DNA of 64,000 nucleotides, taken from Viola odorata. Its lineage: Eukaryota > Streptophyta > Magnoliopsida > Malpighiales > Violaceae. The DNA is taken from positions 66,636,367 through 66,700,366 of the forward strand of contig OY829540.1 in NCBI GenBank assembly GCA_963691705.1, in the 5' to 3' direction. How positions within the stretch are numbered: the first letter of the stretch is position 1; each line of letters begins with the position of its first letter. Positions 1-10,942 of this stretch are shown piece after piece. The notes under the pieces are model-generated. The model did no database searches, was not told where the DNA came from, and was given only the letters and a program-made list of their open reading frames with translations. The translations under genes were made by a program, and so were the position numbers.

Positions 1-2334
1 TTATAATGCATATTAAGAAATGTAGCATGCACGTTTTGTTCTTTGTTGAAGCATGTAGTTGCGACGAGCAATCTTATAGAGTTGTCACATCTGACCTGAA
101 AGTAAGGAGGTTGCGACAGATCAATTGTGAGGTTTGCCACGTGTAAACATGGCTTATATGTGAACAGTGAAAATCATATTGTATTCAACATTCAGAAGGG
201 CCTGTATCATGTGACATTTAACAAAACAAGTTTAATCAACCAAAAGAGTTGATAAATAGTCATTTTATATGATTTTTCATCATTTATTACTTCTCTCATA
301 TCTTCTGATATCTAGTTAACTGCATCGTTAGAAAATTAGTGAATCATTTGAGTTAGCTTGTTTAGTGTATGCTTTGTTGTTTCACCTTCAACTTTTGACC
401 TTTTCTCTGGGATTTATCAGCAGCAACAGGCGACTTCTGTAGGCATAATATCCTCAGAGTCTCCAGCTCCTAAAAATGAGGGATGGGCAACTTTTGACAT
501 TCCTCAGCCTGCAACATCTACTCTGGGGACTGGATGTCTTACACCTTCAGCAATACCTTCCAATATAGTTTCCTCCACCACAGTTGACCAAATATCATCC
601 TCAAATGCAAACATGAAGTGGCCACAAGTCCAAACTTCTATTTCTCAAGCATCTGATCCATGGGGGAAAGAGGGTTTGCAAGTTGGTCAAGCGGTTAGTA
701 GCAATGGAAGTGCTCAAGTAAACTCTGCTCCATTTGAATTGGTAATTATTGAATCCTTAGGAAATGGTATTTTTAGTGCATGGCTGTTCATCCAGTTAGT
801 TTCCTACTTTTGGGTGACAGTTTTTGTTCCTGTACAGCAATGGAATGCTTTTGACAATTCTAGTGCCCATTTTGCCCTGGAGGAAACCAGTGAACCACAA
901 GTAGCACCTTTCAATCCCTTGTCAGCCTCTGCCACCAATCAATTTTTGGGCGTAGAAGTTTCAGAGGTTATGCCTACTTCATAAGGCTTAAAAGTATTTT
1001 AATTCTTCAATATGTATTGAAAAACTTTGTTTTGCAGGATTTCACGAAAAATGTGATTCAAAGGCCGTTTTCTCATTTGCCATTCCCTGATCACAATGCG
1101 CTGGGTGATATTGGCATGGGCTCATCATATGTGAGTTATTTGGTGGTTTGTAGTTTATACCAGCCTTGCATCAGTCTTTATGTTGCATTCCCCCCTGAAA
1201 CTTTTCTTTGCTTGTCAACAGGAAGACACGCGGATGCATGGTGGTCATGTATCAACTAATCCGTTTGATATTTCATTTGAATCCAACTCTGAACCCAACA
1301 ATATGGTATACCATCAATGTGCTTTGTGTAATTCAAATTGGATTATTATATTCTAGCATTTTGTTTGTAATGATGGCTATCTATGATCCATATTTTGCTG
1401 TTCCTAGTTCTAAGTCTGTGTCCTCTGCAACCTTGTTTATTAATTTGTTACCAAATCTCCTTGATGGCCAATGATTGAAGATATGTAGAGAGGCTCATTA
1501 ATTTAGAGCCAAGAAATGAAGGAAAACACCCGATATTCTCATAATTTGATGTGTTCTTCTCCCTCTTTTTTTCTTCCTTCCTTGATACATATGAGGATCC
1601 CTTGCCTTCTCTCTGTTACTTCCACTACTTCACTGGGTAAAGAGGACTGCATGCTTCTAGTACAATGAAGGACTAATGATTTTTTTTCTTCTATGAATTC
1701 CTTTTTGAATGGGCACCCTAGTCTTTAGATTCAGCTTCCTCATCTTTTCTTTGTTCCCTCTTGTTAGTTTCATCTTTGATGTTTGCTTTGCAGTTCTTGG
1801 ACATGAGCTCCTTGCAAGCTGCACTCCCTGATGGTCAGCTGCCAACTACCTTCCTTGATGGTGTGAATCAACCTTGGTTTCCCCCAGATCCAATGATGAC
1901 TTATGTCCCAGGTCCATCGCAAGGTAGTTTTTGCAGATTCTAACTAGGGTACTGTGTATTTTCCCCTAGCATTGTACTTTAGGTGCCACTAATTGCAAAT
2001 TGAAGCATGTTGTCAGATACATTTGTGGAACTTTTAAAATAACTCCGGCAATGGGGTCTTTCTTCATCAAATCTCATTCTTTGTTGCTGTAGGTGGCTTG
2101 GCATACGTTGCAGGGCAAGCAGCAAACCCCCAATTAGCGTAAGTTTGTTGCTTCTGTTATTTTTTTCTCGAACAGAAACATTTGTTTTGTTGGAGACAAC
2201 TGTAGCTAGTTTTGCATGAGAGATGCCATTTCCTAATGCTCTATCAAATTTATTAAAGCTGCCTTGCCTTTCTTAACAGGAGTGTCCAAACGCAAGAACC
2301 TGTAGCGTCTATTGGAGGGAATCCATTTGCGTAG
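1..2334 (+). CDS. AGD14: AGD14-like ARF GTPase-activating protein, 3' part only
   Basis: This is the C-terminal part of a plant ARF-GAP of the AGD14/AGD15 type; the protein stimulates GTP hydrolysis by ARF GTPases in vesicle traffic. The catalytic zinc-finger ARF-GAP domain is not in the window and must lie upstream. Exons I can place by splice consensus are 421-741, 838-966, 1038-1130, 1222-1305, 1794-1923, 2093-2138 and 2280-2334. They read as a low-complexity Ser/Gln/Pro-rich tail with GWATFD, QWNAFD and SLQAALPDGQ segments, ending in GGNPFA and a TAG stop, which is typical of this family's C-terminus. Positions 1-420 look like intron. The family call rests on the tail alone, so AGD14 versus AGD15 cannot be settled. 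Confidence 0.72.
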
Positions 2335-3262
2335 GATTTCTTCATCAAGATTAGTGTTATGAGTTTGAGTGTCTTGTAGAAATTGCCCAAGAACCAAGTT
2401 TAGTCCTTCTGCACACTTGGGTTATCAATATATATATTTTTTTCAATTGCTTTTTGTACCACTTCTCTTGTGCCTTTGTGAAAATAAAATTATGCTGTGA
2501 ATAGCTTTCCACAAGTTTGCTAAGGTTATAATGATTTTACAGCTGATTGTGTGAAATAGTATTGAGTGTTTACTTGTATCCTTTCTTTTCTCCTGTTTTG
2601 CTATAAAACGACAGGCACTTCATATGGACTGACGTTCATCAAAGAGTAGATTGATTAGTCTTCTTTGCTAACAAAATGAGATGACTGGTTTACCATAATG
2701 TTATCGATTTGATTTTTTTCTCAGGATTAAGGAGTGTAATATGAAAATTAATTCATGTCAATGAAAGTTGTGTGCAAAAAGAAAAAGAAAAAGAGAGAGA
2801 ATGCTGGCACTTTGCTTGCTGATTGCCGCGTAAGCTCCGCAATTTCAGTTGTAATTGGATTACCAACAATGGAACTCTCTGCCACCTGATTGTAATTTAT
2901 AACTAGCAGGTATGGATCATTAACGATAATATTAAAAATCGAATTTATAATTTACATCAGCATACATAATCTCTCCTTTTATTTCTATCATTTATAGTTA
3001 TATTATCCTCTGGTACTCTTTTTATTTTGATTATATATTATCCCTTGGTGCCTCGAATTGTTGACAAAAGATGCTGAGTTGTTGACAAAAGATCAAAACT
3101 CACGATGAGTAGTTAAGTGGCCCTCTACACTGGGACCGCCTAAAGCCCAGGACCAGGACCAGGCCCAGGCCCATCAGTCACACTCACATATACTGTGGCA
3201 CCGCATCTCTAGCCGGTTCTTAGATTCCCGTGTGGAGCCCAAAGCTTAAGCTTCGACATGCT
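2335..3262. other. Intergenic: AGD14-like 3' end and F-box gene promoter
   Basis: There is no coding signal. AATAAAAT-like signals near 2480 are suitable for polyadenylation of the upstream gene. A short GGACCA/GGCCCA repeat at about 3148-3172 lies about 100 bp before the F-box start. Confidence 0.5.
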
Positions 3263-3266
3263 ATGA
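3258..3266 (+). promoter_or_regulatory. Two-codon upstream ORF overlapping the F-box start codon
   Basis: The sequence ATGCTATGA holds a minimal ORF (ATG CTA TGA). Its stop overlaps the main ATG at 3263 in another frame. A scanning ribosome would meet it first and could reinitiate at the overlapping ATG, so it may lower F-box protein output. The arrangement is seen directly; the effect is inferred. Confidence 0.45.
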
Positions 3267-4519
3267 AGAGATCTCGCTTTTCTCCCTCGGCGGAAGCCGT
3301 CGGCGACTCCCCTGACCTCTTATCCGAAATACTCCTCCGAATACCGGCAAAACCACTCCTCAAATTCAAGTGCGTGTCTAAACTCTTCCTCTCTATCATA
3401 TCCGACCCCAAATTCTGCTCCTCCCACACCCGCCACCATAGTCTCCCCAATCCCACCCCCGACGCACTCTTGCTCAACAACTTCTACTCTTTAACCCCTC
3501 ATTTCCAGCTCGTCCCTCTTCCCGGCCACCGCGCAGGTACCACCCGTCATGTGCCATCCTTCGACTATCTCAACGTCCCTCGCGTCAAGATCTTGAATTC
3601 CTGCAACGGCTTGCTCCTCTGCGTTTCCTCCTTCCTGCTTAACCCCTCTGACGCAAAAGTGAAGCGAACGGAAATTAGTTCGTCATCTTGTCGGTATCAT
3701 GTTGATTACTGCAGCTCTGTGATCAGCAGTGATGATCGTGGCCACAAGTATTTTGTTTGCAATCCAACCACTGAACGATTCAGGATCCTACCATTTCCAC
3801 ATCATGAGCGGAGAAATTCTGCTCCTGCTCTTTGTTTGGCTTTTGATCCCCTCAAATCCCCTCACTACAGGGTTGTTTGTGTTGCACCAGTAGATAAAAT
3901 GAGGCGGACCCCATGGCAAATTGATGTGTATTCATCGGAGACTGATTCTTGGAATTTATTGCCAACTCCCTCTGGCCTTCCTGTTGGAATCAACTTTGAT
4001 TCTGGGGTTTTCTTTAATGGCTTTGTTCATTGGTACTCTTCTGCAGGGAGTGGCTTGTATTTTGATGTTGAGAGTGGGAGCTTCAACAAAATGGCAATGC
4101 CTTGCTGGTACTCATGGGGTCGTCATGTTCTATACTTTGGTGAGTCTCGGGGTCATTTGCATATGGTAGTGAGTAAAGACTATATGGCTTTGAATGTGCT
4201 TCAGATGGAATCCAATTATTCCAAGTGGTTTGTTCAGAATCATTTGGTTCTTAATCATATAAAATGGCCTCTTGAGCTTGGTTGGGGAGAGCTTGTGCCG
4301 TTTTCTGTGTTGACTCTTATTCAGGCTGAGAAGAAAGAAGAATCCGTGATTGTGATATTTGTGAACAATACAGCCATGTCGTTTAATCTTTCAGATGGGA
4401 CACTGAACAAGCTTTGTGATCTAGAGTCGAGCCCTAGACTTGCTAGCATTGCTGTTCCTGCATTCGATTACGAAGCACGGGACACCTTTCAATACTTTGA
4501 ATCCCTCATTTCTGTTTGA
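3263..4519 (+). CDS. F-box protein with F-box-associated domain
   Basis: An intronless gene of 418 codons. The open frame extends upstream to 3230 only through a GTG, so the first in-frame ATG at 3263 is chosen. Residues about 15-60 form the F-box (DLLSEILLRIPAKPLLKFKCVSK), which binds the SKP1 subunit of SCF ubiquitin ligases. The rest is the plant F-box-associated region with its usual landmarks ILNSCNGLLLC, FVCNPTTERFRILP and a W-rich middle, forming the substrate-recognition half. It resembles the At5g07610-like group. The substrate cannot be predicted. The frame is open throughout, so the gene looks intact. F-box genes of this group multiply quickly in plants and orthology is rarely clear. 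Confidence 0.85.
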   Translation: MKRSRFSPSAEAVGDSPDLLSEILLRIPAKPLLKFKCVSKLFLSIISDPKFCSSHTRHHSLPNPTPDALLLNNFYSLTPHFQLVPLPGHRAGTTRHVPSFDYLNVPRVKILNSCNGLLLCVSSFLLNPSDAKVKRTEISSSSCRYHVDYCSSVISSDDRGHKYFVCNPTTERFRILPFPHHERRNSAPALCLAFDPLKSPHYRVVCVAPVDKMRRTPWQIDVYSSETDSWNLLPTPSGLPVGINFDSGVFFNGFVHWYSSAGSGLYFDVESGSFNKMAMPCWYSWGRHVLYFGESRGHLHMVVSKDYMALNVLQMESNYSKWFVQNHLVLNHIKWPLELGWGELVPFSVLTLIQAEKKEESVIVIFVNNTAMSFNLSDGTLNKLCDLESSPRLASIAVPAFDYEARDTFQYFESLISV

Positions 4520-6221
4520 GCACAATGCAAACATTGGTAACTCTTGATCATTAGCTTTATGTTGTTGAATTTTCTACGTGCACATGACAAAGCTACAAAA
4601 CTTCTTCAGCATGTTGAATTATGAACTTGCAACACTAGCTCTGCTTATCTTATTTGTCCCAAGATTTATATTCGTTGTATCTGATTCTTCTTATAAATCC
4701 CGTTAGTGACGTGACATCCCTAAACTTTGCTCTTTGGAAAATCAGATAAGTTACTGATGTCATGTTCTCTTTTTGCACTACATTCAAAAAGTGTCATTTT
4801 CCAATGTCTGGAGCAATTGGGGGAGAGCTAGTAGAACATTAAGCTGTATTCCTTGATCGCTACAATATTGCAATACTCTAATACCTATTCTGCTTGTACC
4901 TTTAATTTGCCAAGTCTAGTGATCAATAAAATCAACAGCTTTTATAGCCCGTCCCAATCCCCACCCCCACTGGTTAATGGAAATATATCAATTTATTTGA
5001 TATTAATTAGGACCCCAAATGTAAACTCTCAGCTTGGATTGGGTATGAGGTGATTGAACTGTGAAAATTACAACGCCAACTGGCTTGAGCTAGAAACTGT
5101 GAGGCAGAGGAAGATAGATGTTTTTGACTCAGAAATTTTCATCACAGTTTCAAAGTGTAAGAGTGGTTCAAAGTGACTGTGTAACAGTGCTTATTCAAGC
5201 TTTTGACTCAGAATAAACTATTCAAAGTGTAAGAGCGGGGAGATGTGTGAATCCCTATGGGTTAGTTGAATGCTGAAATCCAGATTTTGTGTTTCAGCAA
5301 GAGGGGATGCTGATAGAGAAATCTTGAGCAGAAGAGGCAGCACTGATGCCAAGGCAAGAAGAGCCCTGCGATACTGTGCTGCAATGAGTTCCATGAGTAA
5401 TAATATTAAGGAGCAGGGGGCTTGGGAAAGGGTGAGGTCGAATTGGTATATAAAGTCAATTTATGACATGAATAGACCATGGTACCAAAACAAGCCAGAT
5501 TAAGGATATTCATACAAAAGATGCATGATAATTGGGTGTGGCCCAAATTCATGACAACATTTATTGCATGCTTAATAGTTCTCCAACTTGAATTCTGCTT
5601 CTTTCTTGGGAAGGCATATGGTGTGGTGTGTAGTTCCTTTTTCTGTGTGCTCTATTGATCATTGGATCACTCTAGTTCTATTCTGTACTTCTATTCCTTG
5701 TTACAAATGTTTTACTGGTCAGTTATTTTGGCCAATTAATCTTGTTTGTATGCACTTGCCATCGTGACTTATAAATGTTTATCTTTTAGAAAAAAAACAT
5801 ATTTAAATTGCCAATGCATCAATTGAACACATTGCAGTAAAAGGGGGAATTAGTGAGAGTCAAATTGATCACCTCCCTTGTGCAAATTAAAAACTACGAC
5901 TCTTCGAATCAAAATATTGATCGTAGTGGAGCAGTAAGTAATTTATTAATGTTTAATTTAAGTTTTAGATTTGAGTTTGTAAAATGCCCGAAAAAGTCAT
6001 TATTTTTAACCAATGAGATGTTTTTTTTGGCATGTACGGATTGGAAGACAAAAATCCCCCTAAATGTAGGTGGAGTGTAGGTCTAAATATGCAAGAAGTG
6101 AGCTAGGCATACGGGTAATTTAATGGGCGAGATAGAAGGTAATTTCTTGTATATGTTTATCAGAAAGGAAAATTTTGCTGAGATGGATCCATATGGATTA
6201 ACTGAATGATATCTTATTTAT
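4520..6221. other. Intergenic, 3' flank of the F-box gene
   Basis: AT-rich sequence with no recognisable gene. An open frame at 5270-5503 (77 codons) matches nothing I know and may be part of a long 3' UTR. A segment with TTTTGACTCAGAA and CAAAGTGTAAGAG occurs twice near 5130-5240, a short local duplication. Confidence 0.4.
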
Positions 6222-6223
6222 TA

Positions 6224-7058
6224 CTCCCTCTAAGTTTTTATATCTATCGTTCTAACCCTCTCAAAAACCTGGAAAATTAATTGTCACCCCTCACGTTTCT
6301 GATTATTTTAGGAGTGAGTTTACTACCTTACTCCTACACGCTCTACGAATTCCTAAAAAATTCAATCCAGATTCAATTAATTTAATCTCCTGTAAATCCA
6401 AATTAATTCAATCTTCTGACAAATTAAATCAAAATCCAATGGCTACCAAATTAATTCAATCATCTTCCACCAAATTAAAAACCCATTTCTGCACCTTATC
6501 CATCAACGCCGAAATTACCATAACCAAAATCAACCCGCAACCATCGGCCTCTATCTCCCTCGGCAACCAAAAATCATCCAGCCACCACGAACAATCATCC
6601 ACATCGCCACCATAAAAAAAACCAAACAATCAAACCCAAAAAAAAAGCCAAACACCACTACCGATCATCCAACCCTCACCACCGGCCTCCATCTCCCAAC
6701 CGCAAATCCCAAACTAACACAATCACAAAAACCAAGTCAGCCCTAAATCACCGTTCTCTCCGATTCGCTTGTCGTGTCGGTATACGATTGTAAAAAAAAA
6801 AGGAAAAATAGAGCAGAGGAGAGGAAGAAGAAAGAAAAACAGAGAAAAAAAGAAAAAAAGAAAGAAAAAGGAAAGAAAGAAAGAAAAGAAAAGGAAAAAG
6901 AGAGCGAGTTCTTAGAAAAGAGAAGACCTATAAAAACTGAACACAATGGTACGCTCGTAAATAGGAGAGAGGGTGAGGAGGCAAAATCCTTTTTAGCACA
7001 ACACTCCTTAATTTGAGTACAAAATGTTAGAACGACTGATAAAAGTGATAGGAGAGAG
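6224..7058. mobile_element. Non-autonomous Tc1/mariner-type (Stowaway-like) element
   Basis: The 835-bp segment begins CTCCCTC after TA (6222-6223) and ends GAGAGAG before TA (7059-7060). The two ends read inward as TACTCCCTC...TCGTTCTAAC and TACTCTCTC...TCGTTCTAAC, so they are imperfect inverted repeats with a TA target duplication, the mark of the mariner/Stowaway group. Inside there is only low-complexity DNA: a CA/AT-rich half and a long purine (A/G) tract at about 6788-6905. No transposase is present. Confidence 0.6.
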
Positions 7059-7116
7059 TATCAATTATTCAATCAAAATGATTTCACTAAAGGAGTTGGA
7101 TTAACTAATTAGGTAG

Positions 7117-8085
7117 CTAGTATTGGGTACAGTGAGTTTCCGTGAAGGAGATTTGCTTTCCTTTAAGGTCATAACCTATCAGGAAGTTTACCTGCTGTGT
7201 GTTACCATAGATGGCCATGTCTTCAGCTGGGAAAAAGGCAAAGCAAGCTACAGCCTCACTTGTCCTCAGGAAACTGTTCTCTTCAGCCAGCCTCACTTTC
7301 GCATCAGTAAAATGCATTACAATTTCAGGAAATTTGAGTCCTGCAGATTGGTAACAAAGATCCAATTCTTGAGTAGGGTCATCCACGGGTTCGGATGGGA
7401 TCAAATTTCTCAGGTTGGCTACCACTGCATTGTAAAGGTCATGAGGCAGGTACGTCAATGTGGTTCCTGAATCAATTATCATGGGTAGTACAGACGAGGA
7501 CGCTGCAGGCACTAAAACATTACCCCTGTCAGATTCTATTGAGACTGATTTAAGTGTGATGTAGTAAAATGTGTCCACTTCTCCTGAAACTAGCGGTGTA
7601 GAATGCGCAGCCCTTCCTAAAACCTCACTGTTATGACCCAAGTTTATCTTGCTAGAGTGAGCCGAATAGGAGGTTGGCACGAGACAATACGAGAATTTGG
7701 CATCAATCAAGTCCCTCATTCTGGAGATTAGGGATATGGGACCCTGTCCAAACCCGACAATTCCAGTTCCATCAAAGTTGCCTTGATTGTAAGTTCCGCA
7801 TCCGATTGTAGTATCTTCCAGGGAGATGGATTGGCCACTGGTGGAACCAAAGGTGACTGTGTCAGTGGCCAGGAGCCCTTCTGTGGATGACCCGTCTCCA
7901 TAAATATACGTGTAATGACAAGTAGCACTAGACTCACACTGCACAAATCTCTCTAGAGAACGGCATGGCTTAGAATCGCAAGTTACGTTGTGGTATGTTG
8001 AGGAAGCCTTTGGATTGAAGATTGGAGTAGCTTGGTGGAAGCACATGGCACATGGTTCACATTGCGTCCATACTAGATCACTGCC
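7117..8085 (-). pseudogene. Aspartic protease (A1B, CDR1/nepenthesin-like), N-terminally truncated
   Basis: The minus-strand frame encodes the body of a secreted plant aspartic protease of the CDR1 type. It has GSDLVWTQCEPC, the Cys-rich nepenthesin insert, YGDGSSTEG, FGCG-like and G-rich flap region, the second catalytic motif IIDSGTTLTYLP, and a C-terminus ending in TAG at 7117. The frame breaks exactly inside the first catalytic motif: the family has D-T-G-S-D, but here the triplet before G-S-D is a TAA stop (8086-8088) and unrelated sequence follows. The signal peptide, propeptide and first catalytic Asp are therefore missing, and the presenilin gene starts about 280 bp further on. About 323 codons remain without frameshift or stop, which suggests a fairly recent truncated copy. 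A distant first exon is unlikely because these genes are normally intronless. Confidence 0.8.
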
Positions 8086-8362
8086 TTAACGACAGAATTT
8101 TTAATTTTTTTCTCTCCTCTCCCATGTTCTTATTTCCTGAGGAAAGAAAATGAAAAAGAAAGAAAGATATAGACAATTAAATAATTAAATAAATATTATT
8201 CCATTATTCCCCCCCCCAACCTGTTCTTTGTTCTACGGTCCCATTACCCACCCAAAGCTAGAGCAGCACAATTCATAATCATGGAAATGGAGTGAACTAT
8301 CTATCACTCAAATCGACTTCTCTCATTCTCCTCTCCCTGCCTCGGTTTTTCACATACCCATC
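8086..8362. promoter_or_regulatory. Presenilin promoter/5' UTR region
   Basis: AT-rich segment with a run of C at about 8211-8218, between the truncated protease and the presenilin ATG. ATG triplets at 8281, 8287 and 8292 precede the chosen start in other frames and may act as short upstream ORFs. Confidence 0.35.
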
Positions 8363-10270
8363 ATGGATTCGAGCATTTTGGAAACCGTGGGTGTGGAGAT
8401 CATTGGCGTCATGTCCCCCGTCTCTATCTGCATGCTCCTTGTCGTTCTCTTCGTCTACTCCCTCTCCCCTTCCAACCCCTTCTCTTCCGCTGCCTCCGCT
8501 CCCCCGATCCGCACAGCCGCTAACCTCGTCTACCTCGAAAACCCCTCCGACTCCGCGGCCCAGAAGTTCGAGGGCTCCCTCCTCAATGCCCTCGTCTTTG
8601 TTATCGTCATCGCCATCGTCACTTTCCTCCTCGTCCTGTTGTACTACTACAACTGTACCAATTTCTTGAAGAATTACATGCGCTTCTCCGCTTTCTTCGT
8701 CTTAGGTACATTTTTGTATTCCACCTTCTACTTGCTGCCTACATTTTAGTTCATTCTTCTGCTTTCCTGTTCCGGTGATATGGATTTTTTCAATTCGTTT
8801 CACGGCATGAATTTGTATCAATGCTCAGTGCGATGTTTCTTGTTGCTTTTGATTTTCATGATCTGGGCAAGTCTGGTCTGGTCTGTTATGGTTATACTAC
8901 CAATAACTCTAATTCTCTTCTACCATGCTGTCGTATGTGTTGTCCACGAGTTTGGGTACAGTGACAATTCTCCTTTCTTCTAATTTGACGTTTGTGGTGT
9001 TTTGTTCTTTGGTTGTGTTTAGACATGATCGGAGTTTTATCTTATTATCTTTTCAATGAGTTATGTTTTTTTAATGCCTGTTGATTCAGTCATGTTTCTT
9101 CTTTAATGTGTGTTTGTTTCTCCAATTCATGTTTGTGGAGTTCTGTTGCTTTACCTCTTCAGCATATTTATGAGCCCATGAACTCAATTACGTGTTTTGT
9201 GTTGCTTTTTACATTTTCCCTCTTGTTGTTTTATAGGTGCTATGGGTGGATCAATGCTCTTGTCAATAATTCAGCATTTCTCAATACCAATAGATTCAAT
9301 TACCTACTCTATCATATTGTTTAACTTTACTATTGTGGGTGTGTTATCGGTGTTTTCAAGTGGGATTCCAATTTTCATAACACAAGGTTATATGGTGGCA
9401 TTGGGGATAGTTGTGGCAACTTGGTTTACTAAGTTACCTGAGTGGACTACATGGTCACTGCTGGTGGCACTGGCAGTATATGATTTGGTGGCAGTTCTGG
9501 CACCTGGGGGGCCACTGAAGATGTTGGTGGAATTGGCCCAAAGCCGAGATGAGGATCTCCCAGCATTGGTTTATGAGGCTCGGCCAATAGTTTCACCAAA
9601 TCTACCTAATAGGGGTCGGAGTTTGGAGCTTTTGGTTGGTGGTGTTTTGCAATCTGCATCAGTGGAGATGCAGCCAGTGTCCGGTAATAATGTGGATCAA
9701 AATGAGAGAGAAATCCGTGTGAGTGCTGAAGCTGGTATTGAAGTTGGGAATGCTGGGAATCTGGCAGTTGTACAGAATAGAGATGAAGTGGAGAGGTCTT
9801 CGTTGGTGAGTGTTCTGCAAGAAAGGCACTCAATTAGCAGCGGATCATCAGAATATTCAACAGTGGCCGGGAATCAAGAGCATGAGATTGTTGAAAATGA
9901 GGAGATGTCCCCTCTTGTTGAACTGCAGAGAGTAGTAGACGATAGGGGGCAGGGAAGAGGGCAGGCAAGGAGGAATCGTTCAGGTAACTCTGTGGTTACC
10001 AGTACTGGTATTAAACTTGGTCTGGGGGATTTTATTTTCTATAGTGTTCTAGTTGGAAGGGCTGCATTGTATGACCTTATGACAGTGTATGCCTGTTACC
10101 TTGCAATTATTTCTGGACTTGGCTGCACTCTTATTTTGTTGTCAGTGTGGCGTCGAGCCCTGCCAGCTCTCCCTATATCAATAGCACTGGGTATCGTCTT
10201 TTACTTCTTGACTCGATTATTGATGGAACCATTTATTGTCGGAACAGCAACGAATCTGATCTTGTTTTGA
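8363..10270 (+). CDS. Presenilin, catalytic subunit of gamma-secretase-like complex
   Basis: Two exons, 8363-8705 and 9237-10270, joined at a glycine codon, give 458 residues. The product is a multi-pass membrane aspartyl protease of the presenilin family, located in the endomembrane system. Both catalytic motifs are present: YD in a transmembrane helix (Asp about 197) and GLGD (Asp about 379), followed by PAL (about 424-426), which helps form the active site. The N-terminus MDSSILETVGVEIIGVMSP opens the first membrane segment, and a long hydrophilic loop (about 210-365), as in other presenilins, separates helices 6 and 7. The length fits plant presenilins (about 400-450). All key residues are intact. 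Which of the two plant presenilin types this is cannot be decided. Confidence 0.92.
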
Positions 10271-10942
10271 TTGCATTCCTGACTCCTGTTGGAAGAGAAT
10301 TTTGACATAGTCCAAACATATACTGATGTTTTTAGGCATGAATTTTATATATCCAGAGGGTTACTAAGTACTTCCCCTGATCTATTTGTATTCTGGTGCT
10401 CATGTAAGGTTCTCTTAATGTGCATGATTGCTTACTTTTGCAGCCTGAGGCCCAAGGATAATTAGTTCAATGTGATATAACTGCCCATTTTCTCATTCTA
10501 AATCGATCCCGAACTGTGTTTACCATTAGTCGTCACTAATAAGCTTTTCTTGGAGAGATTGCCGTCTGTCGGTTTTATCTTCATTAAGATGCTCATATTT
10601 TATCAACGTTCAAATGTATGGCAAGAAAACAAATTGTATGTTTATGATTATATTGAACTCATGTTGTATGTGCATATTAGGTTCTATATTGAATTTCTAT
10701 TGTTTTTAAAATAAATAAAAACTATATTTGCCGTATTAGTATTTTATAGTAAGCTTTGGGATTGGGAGTACTTTTTTAAGGCAATACTCTTTTCAAATAC
10801 TAATACGGCGTTGGCGTCAAAGACGCATCCAAACAACTCCTCCCAGCGGTGCTGTTGAATGCAGCAAGACTATAGAAACCGTTAACAGATCATTTATTTG
10901 CTAGAAAAAGGAAACAACCAGAGGAGGAAAAGAGTAAGAAAA
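10271..10942. other. Intergenic: presenilin 3' UTR and SKIP24 promoter
   Basis: No coding signal. AT-rich 3' flank, then the short inverted-repeat element at 10730-10809 listed separately, which lies about 130 bp upstream of the SKIP24 start codon. Confidence 0.5.
10730..10809. repeat. 80-bp segment with 15-bp perfect terminal inverted repeats
   Basis: GCCGTATTAGTATTT at 10730-10744 is the exact reverse complement of 10795-10809. The spacing and AT-rich centre suggest a tiny MITE relic or a hairpin in the SKIP24 promoter. No clear target duplication was seen. Confidence 0.55.

Noticed and set aside
5270..5503. 77-codon open frame after the F-box gene
   Set aside because: Not recognised, no ATG context or neighbouring exon that supports it; it could be part of a long 3' UTR.
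6743..7016. Overlapping Lys/Glu-rich and Phe/Ser-rich open frames on both strands
   Set aside because: They are translations of a purine tract inside a non-autonomous element.
8292..8669. Ser/Pro/Leu-rich open frame overlapping presenilin exon 1
   Set aside because: It is a shifted-frame shadow of the presenilin coding exon.
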